From an uncultured Spongiibacteraceae bacterium (GTDB taxonomy: Bacteria; Pseudomonadota; Gammaproteobacteria; Pseudomonadales; Dasaniaceae), in NCBI GenBank assembly GCA_937969395.1, contig CALBVI010000340.1, positions 1 to 9,674 of the forward strand: a stretch of 9,674 nt of DNA. The letters run 5' to 3'. Below are positions 1-6,158 of this stretch, one piece after another. The notes under the pieces were generated by a model that was not told the origin of the DNA, ran no database searches, and was given only the letters and a program-made list of their open reading frames with translations. The position numbers and the translations under genes are program-made. The number at the start of each line of letters is the position of its first letter. Position 1 is the first letter of the stretch.

Positions 1-277
1 CACCTGTTACATCGGCTTTGTAGTGTTTGGCGCAGTGAATGCCTGCCAGTCCCCAGCCGCAACCTAGTTCTAATACCTTAATGCCTTGTTCTGGTGGGTT
101 GTGCTGTAAAAAGTCCATTAGAAGATAGCTTGATCCCCAGAATTTATTTCCATGGATGGAGGGCGTTTCTTCGTTGTTTTTAATCTGGCGAATAGTTTTA
201 TGCTGAGACGTGAGAATATCGATTCCAAAAGCTTCTCGAATGTTTTTTTTAGCTACGGGCGCTGCGTGTGATTTCAT
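1..277 (-). CDS. Class I SAM-dependent methyltransferase, N-terminal part (cut by window edge)
   Basis: This is the first 92 codons of a gene that continues past the left edge of the window. The reading frame opens with ATG at 277-275 and stays open to base 2. The key motif is the SAM-binding motif I, VLELGCGWG, at residues 68-76. It is preceded by a 'GNKFWGSSYLLMDFL' stretch (residues 43-57), a pattern typical of small class I methyltransferases related to the lysine-methyltransferase (METTL21-like) group. The substrate cannot be told from this part, and the later motifs lie outside the window. There is no convincing Shine-Dalgarno sequence before the ATG. An in-frame ATG ten codons upstream (307-305) is an alternative start, but it would add an Arg/Ile-rich leader (MRIPRIRIIT) that looks less natural. 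The gene lies on the same strand as cheX, 219 bp downstream of it, and has no obvious link to chemotaxis. I am confident of the fold and not of the function. Confidence 0.85.
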   Translation of the reverse strand, partial: MKSHAAPVAKKNIREAFGIDILTSQHKTIRQIKNNEETPSIHGNKFWGSSYLLMDFLQHNPPEQGIKVLELGCGWGLAGIHCAKHYKADVTG

Positions 278-496
278 CGTGATAATTCTAATTCGTGGAA
301 TGCGCATACGATAACGAGAAAATGTGAAAAATACTAGATCGTCGTGCTATTGCTAATAAATCGAATCTTCCTGGTGATGTTATTAGTTTTTTAAGGAGAA
401 TAATTAAAGGAATTTTTGATTAAGCTGTGAGCAATGAAGAGGGAGATACGTTTCGTATATCAAAATGCAGTGGTTTAAACAGTTATCATCGCTTGC

Positions 497-958
497 TCAG
501 TTAAAGCACATCTCAAGATAAAAGTTGCCTTTGTCAGTGGCAAAAGGCAGCACTATAGTTTGCCCTTTAATATTGTGTTCAACGATTTGATCTGAGCCAA
601 GAAGGGTTGAGGGGCGGGTAAGATCAAATTCAATACCTTGCTCAGAATAGAGGCGTTTTGCGCCGCCGGTAATAATGTTGGTTATTTCGCCAACAAGGTC
701 GATAATGCCTTCATCGATGCATTCAAAGCTCTCACCCAGCATTTTTTCTGAAATATTTAAAATTGAGTTTTCTGAGAAACTAATAGCGAGGGAACCGTTA
801 GTTTTTTCCCCTGAAAAAGCAATTTTCCCTGTTATATCCCCCAGTACTTTATTTCCCTCTTTGATACAGGGTTTTCCGGGTTTTGCCTCAATCATAGCCA
901 TGGTTGATAGCACCGTCATGGTTGATTCAAGTAGGGGGTTTATGTATTTCACATTCAT
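497..958 (-). CDS. cheX: CheX, CheY-P phosphatase of the CheC/CheX/FliY family
   Basis: The product is a 153-residue cytoplasmic protein predicted to remove the phosphoryl group from phospho-CheY, which would end the chemotaxis signal. The family's catalytic signature, Glu-x-x-Asn on the central helix, is visible as 'GEITNIITGGAK', with E91 and N94. The N-terminus 'MNVKYINPLLESTMTVL' and the 'EAKPGKP' segment are typical of gammaproteobacterial CheX. Only one E-x-x-N site is present, as in CheX; CheC has two. The frame could open 24 codons earlier at a TTG (1030-1028), but the ATG at 958-956 matches the family N-terminus and usual length. The nearest SD-like sequence before it (AGGAA) is about 16 nt away, so initiation may be weak. 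The gene sits downstream of the hybrid kinase on the same strand, about 4.4 kb from the cheY/cheA operon and transcribed away from it. The likely substrate is the stand-alone CheY at 5709, which is an inference; a receiver of the hybrid kinase or the cyclase is also possible. Confidence 0.9.
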   Translation of the reverse strand: MNVKYINPLLESTMTVLSTMAMIEAKPGKPCIKEGNKVLGDITGKIAFSGEKTNGSLAISFSENSILNISEKMLGESFECIDEGIIDLVGEITNIITGGAKRLYSEQGIEFDLTRPSTLLGSDQIVEHNIKGQTIVLPFATDKGNFYLEMCFN

Positions 959-1043
959 ACTGAGATTCAATGATTTCCTGTTGTCGACCTCTAATAAAGG
1001 TAGTTGGGCTTTATAGATTTGTACAATCAATAGCTATTAATTT

Positions 1044-1124
1044 CTGAGAGGGTTTTGGCTGTTGGCTGGCTGTTTAATATGAACTGTGCTCTTAGTGACT
1101 TATATCACGCTGAGACGGTTTTGG
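1044..1124. repeat. Imperfect 15-bp direct repeat upstream of cheX
   Basis: CTGAGAGGGTTTTGG (1044-1058) and CTGAGACGGTTTTGG (1110-1124) match at 14 of 15 positions and start 66 bp apart. Both lie in the gap between the kinase stop and the cheX start. The first copy runs into a short tandem TTGGCTG-TTGGCTG-GGCTG (1055-1072). The pair could be a repeated regulator-binding site for cheX, but no known operator is recognised and chance is not excluded. Confidence 0.4.
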
Positions 1125-1140
1125 GTGGAGGATAGTGGGT

Positions 1141-1170
1141 TGGGCAGCCTATAGCGTAGGAGGCTGTCTA
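1141..1170 (-). terminator. Hairpin just after the hybrid kinase gene; possible terminator
   Basis: Positions 1141-1150 can pair with 1161-1170 to give a 10-bp stem with two G-U wobbles. Its core is CAGCCT/AGGCTG, and the loop is 10 nt. It begins about 10 nt past the kinase stop codon in the direction of transcription. No T-run follows on the minus strand, so it is not a standard intrinsic terminator. It may instead protect the 3' end of the mRNA or be part of a leader of cheX. Confidence 0.4.
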
Positions 1171-1179
1171 GCGTGTGTG

Positions 1180-3699
1180 TTAGGTAACGTCAGACATAAT
1201 GTTTTCTGATTGAATCCAGCGCTCTACCTTTTGTTTGACAACAACGAGTTTAATCGGTTTTTTGATATAATCGTTCATGCCTGCGCTAATGCAGCGTACA
1301 TTGTCATCAGACATTGCATTTGCTGTCACTGCAACAATTGGAATATTTGAGTAGGCTTTATTGGAGGAGCGTATTTTTTTTGTCGTTTCGTAGCCGTCCA
1401 TTAGTGGCATTTGGCAATCCATCATAATCAGTTTAATTGGCTGTTGGTCGAGTATTTTTAAGGCTTGTTCTCCGTTATCAGCCGTTAACACCATATATCC
1501 AATTTCTTCTAGCATGCTTTTTAAAATTAATTGATTAATCGGATTATCCTCAACCACTAAGACCGCGTTAAGCGTCGCCAAGCTATGGTTGAATGAAGTT
1601 TTAGCGGCCGCTGGTGTCAATTCTTCACTAACCTTTATGGGTAGGCTTAAAATGAATGTTGACCCTTGATTAAGCCTAGATGTGACGGTGATTTCCCCGT
1701 TCATTAATGACGCTAATTGCTGACAGATTGATAGGCCAATACCCAGCCCTTGATGTTTTTTATTGTTGCTATCGATCTTCTTAAATGCGTTGAAAATAAG
1801 GTCGAGTTTTTTATTGGCGATTCCAGCGCCGGTATCAGACACTGAGAATTGAAGTTGCTGGTTATTTGTTGCGCTATCATGATAAAACTCAACGCCAATT
1901 TTTATAGATCCTTTATCGGTGAATTTAATAGCATTATCAATGAGTTGTTGAAGAATAAGTAAGATTTTGTCCTTGTCGCTATCAATACTTAAAGGCACAT
2001 TCTTAGCGATAAACCATTGATCTTTTAAACCTTTATTTTGGCATTTTTTTCTTAATTGAGTTGATAATTCGGATAGCGCAGAGCGTATTTCAAATGATTC
2101 TTCTACTGTTTCTATTTTGCCATCGCCCATTTCCGAAAATCGAAGAATGGAACCAATTAACGTTGTCATTTCTTGTGCTGATATTTGCGCTGTTTGTAAG
2201 TAGTTTTTTTGCTCGTCGGTTAAATTAGATGTTTTTATGAGTTCTAGTGAGCCTTCAACGCCATTCATGGGTGTTCGTAATTCGTGGCTTATTGTTGATA
2301 AAAATCGATCTTTAATAAGATTGTTATTCTCTAACTGCGCGAGTGCGGTGTTTAATTCACTATTAGTTGATTGTAGGCTTTTTGTTGAATCTTTAAGTAA
2401 GAGCCTATCTAATCGCCGCTGTCTTAGATCAAATAAATAAAGAGAATTGGCTAAAAACACCATTTGAATAATATGGCTGATTAAAATAATTTTTGGAGAT
2501 AAAGTGATTGTAAACCCTATATTGATGCTTTGGGTAAAGTAAAAAATAGTCCCTGGTAGCATGGAAATCCACGCTAGAAAAAAGGTCAATGAATAGAGGT
2601 GGTTTTTTTTAATTTGCTGTGAGCTTATTGCAATAATGATAAGTACCGATGCTGCATGAGTGATCATTATTCTATCTATATTGTGTGATAATAATATAAA
2701 CTCGATAAATACAAGAGTGTTTATTATTTTTAAAAATAATAAAAAACGGGTTGTTATCGGTGATTTATGCTTTAAATAGAATAAGCTTGTTGTTAGCTGA
2801 ATGGATAAAATAGTTACAAGAAAAACGAAAGTGACAGGAGCATACTGGTTTAAAATAGGTAGATTTGGCCAAATAAATTTAAAAGTGTAACCGTTGATGG
2901 AGGCAAGTAATAAGGTGAAAAAAAGCGTGTAGAAAGAGAAGTATAAATAACTAATGTTTTTTGTAGGGATATAGTTGATTGCACCATAAATAATTAGCAA
3001 TAACATTATGCCAAAAAAAACGCCGAAGTAGGTGCTTTTTTGCATGTTGCTTGAGTAAGCATACTCGGTACTACTTAATGTGATGGGAAAGCTTATTTTA
3101 CTGGTGCTTTTGACTCGAATGAAAATATCGATAGTTTCGTTAGGTAAAAAGTTAATGCTGCTTACAAAGTTAGATGTCTTGAAATTTCTATTATCAAAAG
3201 CTTGCGTATCCCCCATAAATTGATGTGTTATTGTGCCGTCACTTCTTTTGATATAGATGTCTAGCTGATCTAGTTGGGGGGCAGCAATGTCTAGCAGGCG
3301 AGTTATGTTATCGCTCCTGTCATCATTGCGTACATTCTGCCTAATTATTGTTGAATAAAACCAGATGGGTTTTGACGAATACCGTTTATCAACAATTTGC
3401 TCAGTGTTTCTTTTAAATTGGCTTAGGATATTACTTTGCATAACTTGGTTTATTGTCAGTGACTCTGTCCCGTCAACAAGCCATGATAGATGAGGTGCTA
3501 GGTTGTATATGGCTTGTTGGTCATTGATCGTTAGGGGCTGGGCTTGAGCAGTTTGTAAATTAAAAAGAAGAGTAATGAAAATACAGGCAATTACTTTTAA
3601 GGCTGGTCGAATGTTACCGTAAGAGGAAGAGTCATTTATCTGGTGAATAACCCTGTAAAAATATTGGTTATAACCTTTTCTGCGGAACGTAGAGAGCAC
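1180..3699 (-). CDS. 7TMR-DISM hybrid sensor histidine kinase with C-terminal receiver
   Basis: The product is an 839-residue inner-membrane sensor kinase. In order it has a signal-like hydrophobic segment (about 34-53, ending TAQAQ), a periplasmic 7TMR-DISMED2-like domain (about 55-210) and seven membrane segments (about 224-244, 249-270, 286-309, 317-339, 344-363, 368-390 and 404-425). These are followed by a coiled-coil linker (about 427-465), HisKA with the H-box 'FLSTISHELRTP' (H472), and HATPase_c with N589, 'DTGAGI' (622-627) and 'GLGIGL' (651-656). A receiver completes it, with E717/D718, phosphoacceptor D761, T792 and K814-P815. All catalytic residues are present, so it should be active. 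DISM sensors are thought to detect extracellular ligands such as carbohydrates; RetS is a known relative of this architecture. No HPt domain follows the receiver, so an outside HPt protein is needed for a full relay. The start is GTG (3699-3697) with AAAGG 10 nt upstream; this leaves a long 33-residue polar stretch before the hydrophobic segment. It is divergent from the diguanylate cyclase gene, which is a candidate partner by position only. Confidence 0.93.
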   Translation of the reverse strand: MLSTFRRKGYNQYFYRVIHQINDSSSYGNIRPALKVIACIFITLLFNLQTAQAQPLTINDQQAIYNLAPHLSWLVDGTESLTINQVMQSNILSQFKRNTEQIVDKRYSSKPIWFYSTIIRQNVRNDDRSDNITRLLDIAAPQLDQLDIYIKRSDGTITHQFMGDTQAFDNRNFKTSNFVSSINFLPNETIDIFIRVKSTSKISFPITLSSTEYAYSSNMQKSTYFGVFFGIMLLLIIYGAINYIPTKNISYLYFSFYTLFFTLLLASINGYTFKFIWPNLPILNQYAPVTFVFLVTILSIQLTTSLFYLKHKSPITTRFLLFLKIINTLVFIEFILLSHNIDRIMITHAASVLIIIAISSQQIKKNHLYSLTFFLAWISMLPGTIFYFTQSINIGFTITLSPKIILISHIIQMVFLANSLYLFDLRQRRLDRLLLKDSTKSLQSTNSELNTALAQLENNNLIKDRFLSTISHELRTPMNGVEGSLELIKTSNLTDEQKNYLQTAQISAQEMTTLIGSILRFSEMGDGKIETVEESFEIRSALSELSTQLRKKCQNKGLKDQWFIAKNVPLSIDSDKDKILLILQQLIDNAIKFTDKGSIKIGVEFYHDSATNNQQLQFSVSDTGAGIANKKLDLIFNAFKKIDSNNKKHQGLGIGLSICQQLASLMNGEITVTSRLNQGSTFILSLPIKVSEELTPAAAKTSFNHSLATLNAVLVVEDNPINQLILKSMLEEIGYMVLTADNGEQALKILDQQPIKLIMMDCQMPLMDGYETTKKIRSSNKAYSNIPIVAVTANAMSDDNVRCISAGMNDYIKKPIKLVVVKQKVERWIQSENIMSDVT

Positions 3700-3709
3700 T
3701 GAGTTATTA

Positions 3710-3714
3710 CCTTT
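3710..3714 (-). promoter_or_regulatory. Ribosome binding site supporting the GTG start of the hybrid kinase
   Basis: On the minus strand AAAGG lies 10 nt before the GTG at 3699-3697. The reading frame offers no ATG before the hydrophobic segment, so this site is the main support for the chosen start. It directly abuts the palindrome TGATCGATCA (3714-3723), so a protein bound there could affect translation or transcription start. Confidence 0.45.
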
Positions 3715-3803
3715 GATCGATCACGTGTTCACTTATCATGTGTATAGTTGCTATAAATTGCTTCTTGGGGAAAGCGAAGCATAGTTCTGTGCGACAGATT
3801 TTT

Positions 3804-3832
3804 TTGATCTCATCTACTTTAAGATTTATCTT
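3804..3832 (+). promoter_or_regulatory. Weak sigma70-like promoter candidate for the diguanylate cyclase gene
   Basis: TTGATC (3804-3809) and TATCTT (3827-3832) are spaced by 17 bp, and each matches the sigma70 consensus at 4 of 6 positions. The predicted transcript would have a leader of about 100 nt. The -10 box overlaps the near-palindrome AAGATTTATCTT (3821-3832). This is a pattern match by eye in an AT-rich region, so it is only a candidate. Confidence 0.25.
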
Positions 3833-3942
3833 GAGAATTCAAATACGTAATTGCCACTACTTTTCGAGTTAAATCGATACCTGCTAGTTAAATTCGGAAA
3901 AAATCCTCCTTGATATCGCAAAGATGATCTAAGCTGTGTGCT

Positions 3943-5214
3943 ATGTATGCATTAATTGTTGACCCTTCAAAAACTTACCGTACATTGCTCTCTTCCGTAT
4001 TAGAGGGGTATGGTTTTGGTGTAATGAGTGCGCCTGATAGTGCGCTAGCTTTAACACTTGTGGCGAAAAATCGTTACGATTTGATTTGTGTTTCGATTGA
4101 AGGTTCTAGCAACGAGCTTTTTTCTTTAATAAGAGGGAGTGGACTTAATAAGAATACTCCCATTGTGATGCTGACCTCTAATTATAGTCGGGAGGTCATT
4201 GAAAAAAGTATTGCTGCAGGGGTTACTCATGTTTTTCAAAAGAAGGCGTTTTCGGTATTTAGCAATTATCTGGGGCAGTTTTGTAAGGAGTTATTGTTTG
4301 CCGATGTTGTTACAGGGAAGATTCTTTATGTAGAAGATAGCTTGTCTGTGGCCGCGGCAACAGTACAGCTATTAACTAGTACGGGGCATCAAGTGGAGCA
4401 CTGTACCTTTGCTGAAGATGCTATAGATAAGTTTTTAGCGTCCGAATATGATTTGGTATTGACTGACCTATTGTTAGCTGGAGAGGCTGGCGGCTTGGAT
4501 ATTGTTAGAAGTATTCGATCATGTGCTGATGGGAATAAAAAAAATGTTCCTGTGTTGGCCGTAAGCGCCTTTGAGGATTCTGCGCGAAGAATTGAATTGT
4601 TTCGTTCGGGTATCAACGATTATGTGCAAAAACCGATTATACATGAAGAGCTTTTAGCTAGGATTAATAATTTAATTCGTACTCAGCGATTATTAAAGCA
4701 ATTAAATCTTCAGCATGAGCGGTTAAAAGAAGTTGCAATGACAGATCAGTTGACCACTTTGTATAATCGTCATTATCTGATGGAGGAATTACCCAAGAAA
4801 ATTAGTCAGGCTAACAGGTATGATCAATCGTTAAGTTTGCTAATGCTTGATATTGATTACTTTAAGTTAGTTAATGATAAATATGGGCATCAAATGGGGG
4901 ATGAGATCTTAATTGTTGTCGCTAATACCTTAAAGCAATGTTGTCGAAATGAGGATCTAGTTGTTCGTTACGGAGGCGAAGAGTTTATTGTATTGTTAGA
5001 TCGCTGTAATTTAAATGATGCTAGGGAAAGGTCCGAATTTATTAGGAAGGCGATAGAGTCTTTAAAACCATACGATATAAATGTAACAGTCAGCTTGGGT
5101 GTTTCAACCTACAAGAATGGTTCCGATAGTTATGAGGGCTTATTTTCTCGTGCTGATAAAGCCGTTTACGAAGCTAAAAACCTTGGACGAAATATCGTTG
5201 TTGTCGAGTCTTAA
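3943..5214 (+). CDS. PleD-like response regulator diguanylate cyclase (REC-REC-GGDEF)
   Basis: The product is a 423-residue cytoplasmic protein predicted to make cyclic di-GMP from two GTP. REC1 spans about residues 1-118. It keeps D7, T78 and Lys at 100/101, but the phosphoacceptor position after 'YDLICV' is S51 instead of Asp, so it should not be phosphorylated normally. REC2 (about 126-245) is complete, with E131/D132, phosphoacceptor D175, S208 and K230-P231. The GGDEF domain (about 265-420) has 'TDQLTTLYNR', 'DIDYFKLVND' and an active-site GGEEF (344-348). An RxxD inhibitory site, RNED (335-338), lies exactly five residues before it, so product inhibition is expected. The layout is that of PleD, but in PleD the first receiver carries the phosphorylated Asp and the second is the adaptor; here the roles look swapped. 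The ATG at 3943 has no clear Shine-Dalgarno sequence. The gene is divergent from the hybrid kinase and 190 bp ahead of the STAS-che operon, in the same orientation. Confidence 0.94.
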   Translation: MYALIVDPSKTYRTLLSSVLEGYGFGVMSAPDSALALTLVAKNRYDLICVSIEGSSNELFSLIRGSGLNKNTPIVMLTSNYSREVIEKSIAAGVTHVFQKKAFSVFSNYLGQFCKELLFADVVTGKILYVEDSLSVAAATVQLLTSTGHQVEHCTFAEDAIDKFLASEYDLVLTDLLLAGEAGGLDIVRSIRSCADGNKKNVPVLAVSAFEDSARRIELFRSGINDYVQKPIIHEELLARINNLIRTQRLLKQLNLQHERLKEVAMTDQLTTLYNRHYLMEELPKKISQANRYDQSLSLLMLDIDYFKLVNDKYGHQMGDEILIVVANTLKQCCRNEDLVVRYGGEEFIVLLDRCNLNDARERSEFIRKAIESLKPYDINVTVSLGVSTYKNGSDSYEGLFSRADKAVYEAKNLGRNIVVVES

Positions 5215-5321
5215 TCCATAACTACTATTACCTCAAGGCTTGCTAATTGTCCCGTGTTCAGTTGTTTGGGTGGGGATTGAGAATGACTGCTATTATAAAG
5301 ACATGATTTTATCTTTCTTTA

Positions 5322-5350
5322 TTGCGGTAAATGAGTATTTAAACTATTTT
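5322..5350 (+). promoter_or_regulatory. Weak sigma70-like promoter candidate for the STAS-che operon
   Basis: In the 190-bp gap between the cyclase and the STAS gene, TTGCGG (5322-5327) and TATTTT (5345-5350) are 17 bp apart. The boxes match consensus at 3 and 4 of 6 positions. I found no sigma28 or sigma54 pattern in this gap. The operon could also be read through from the cyclase gene, since no terminator is evident after 5214. Confidence 0.22.
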
Positions 5351-5404
5351 TATAAAGCTTGTATCCCTATTACATTGTTTATTCATTTTTGAGAGGTTTA
5401 GTTT

Positions 5405-5692
5405 GTGTCTAAGACAAGTTTTTCCTGCGGTGAATATTTAGATATTAATCACGCCGCTAAATTATATGAGCGTTTGGGTAAGTCGTTAGAGAAATCTACG
5501 ACAATAGAAATCAAAGCCGATAAAGTTATAAAAGCTGACACTGCAGGTTTGCAGTTGCTAGTCACGCTTGCTAAGGAAGTTGCGGTGGCAGATGGAAAGT
5601 TGATATGGAAAAGCCCCAGTAGTGCACTTTTGATGGCTGCAAAGCAGCTAGGCGTAAGTGATCATTTGGGATTATCGAAGCAGGTTATATAA
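5405..5692 (+). CDS. STAS-domain protein at the head of the chemosensory operon
   Basis: The product is a 95-residue soluble protein made of a single STAS domain, the fold of anti-anti-sigma factors and of MlaB-like proteins. The loop that carries the phosphorylatable residue in anti-anti-sigma factors reads D45-T46-A47-G48, so T46 is a possible phosphosite in place of the more usual Ser. It then continues 'LQLLVTLAKEV', as expected for the following helix. The start is GTG at 5405 with AGAGG 8 nt upstream, a good ribosome binding site. Only 16 nt separate its stop from the cheY start, and the cheY ribosome binding site follows directly on the TAA, so the two are almost surely cotranscribed. 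STAS genes directly before cheY occur in several gammaproteobacterial chemosensory clusters, but their biochemical role there is not settled. No partner kinase or phosphatase (SpoIIAB- or SpoIIE-like) is in the window. Confidence 0.88.
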   Translation: MSKTSFSCGEYLDINHAAKLYERLGKSLEKSTTIEIKADKVIKADTAGLQLLVTLAKEVAVADGKLIWKSPSSALLMAAKQLGVSDHLGLSKQVI

Positions 5693-5708
5693 GGACGAGG
5701 GTTTAATA

Positions 5709-6068
5709 ATGGCAAAAATACTGATTGTTGATGACTCTGCATCAATGCGAAATATGGTGAAAGTGACATTGCAGTCTGCAGGACATCAAATAACTGATGC
5801 GGCTGATGGTCAAGAAGCGTTAAATAAAGCTAAGCAGGGAAGTTTTGCTGCTGTGATAACCGATCTAAATATGCCCGTTATGGACGGCATTACCCTCATC
5901 AAAAACTTAAGAACGTTGCCTAGCTACAAATATACACCGCTGTTGTTATTAACAACGGAGTCCGGGATTGATAAAAAAACGGCAGGTAAACAAGCTGGAG
6001 CTACTGGCTGGTTAGTAAAACCGTTCAATCCAGAAAAATTACTCTCTACGGTGGATCGGGTTTTATAG
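5709..6068 (+). CDS. cheY: CheY, single-domain chemotaxis response regulator
   Basis: The product is a 119-residue single receiver domain that accepts phosphate from CheA. The active site is complete: acidic pair D8/D9 in 'ILIVDDSASMR', phosphoacceptor D52 in 'VITDLNMPVMDG', T82/T83 in 'LLTTESG', and K104-P105. The aromatic switch residue, often Tyr or Phe, is W101 here. The chosen ATG at 5709 has GAGG 8 nt upstream and gives the standard 'MAKILIVDDS' N-terminus; an in-frame extension back to 5658 would overlap the STAS gene and is rejected. There is no output domain, so the target could be the flagellar motor, another protein, or a phosphate sink. The gene lies between the STAS gene (16 nt before) and cheA (90 nt after). 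Confidence 0.95.
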   Translation: MAKILIVDDSASMRNMVKVTLQSAGHQITDAADGQEALNKAKQGSFAAVITDLNMPVMDGITLIKNLRTLPSYKYTPLLLLTTESGIDKKTAGKQAGATGWLVKPFNPEKLLSTVDRVL

Positions 6069-6082
6069 TATTGAATTAAGTG

Positions 6083-6132
6083 CTAAAGCTTTAGGTTTGT
6101 GGTGCCGAGATAGTAAGTGTCGCTATGCGGCA
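6083..6132 (+). other. Palindrome and hairpin in the cheY-cheA gap
   Basis: The 90-nt gap before cheA is the longest inside the operon up to the second cheW. It holds a perfect 12-bp palindrome CTAAAGCTTTAG (6083-6094). A second hairpin follows: TGCCG (6103-6107) pairs with CGGCA (6128-6132) and, inside it, ATAG (6110-6113) pairs with CTAT (6123-6126), leaving a 9-nt loop. It ends 11 nt before the cheA ribosome binding site. No T-run follows either structure, so they are not classic terminators. They may tune processing or cheA translation, which is inferred from position only. Confidence 0.4.
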
Positions 6133-6158
6133 AGTTCGTAGCTAGGGAAGCATTAATT

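Noticed and set aside
353..392. CTAATAA/TTATTAG stem (353-359 with 380-386) followed by six Ts, like a plus-strand terminator
   Set aside because: No plus-strand gene ends nearby, the stem is all A/T except one pair and the loop is about 20 nt; probably chance in AT-rich DNA.
440..465. ATACG-TTT-CGTAT inverted repeat and GTTTAAAC palindrome (473-480) downstream of cheX, as a terminator
   Set aside because: The stem is only 5 bp with no T-run on the minus strand, too weak to call.
675..1016. A 113-codon open frame on the plus strand over cheX
   Set aside because: It mirrors the conserved CheX frame and has no recognisable domain.
959..1030. A 24-codon N-terminal extension of CheX starting from TTG
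   Set aside because: The ATG at 958 gives the family-typical N-terminus and length, and the extension resembles no part of CheX.
5215..5404. Search for a sigma28 or sigma54 promoter before the STAS-che operon
   Set aside because: No acceptable match to either consensus was seen; only a weak sigma70-like pattern is listed.
5658..5708. A 17-codon upstream extension of CheY
   Set aside because: It would overlap the STAS gene, and the ATG at 5709 has a good ribosome binding site and the standard CheY start.
6117..6158. A GTG start giving CheA 14 extra residues
   Set aside because: The ATG at 6159 has a better-spaced ribosome binding site and starts right at the HPt domain; the GTG sits in a hairpin loop.
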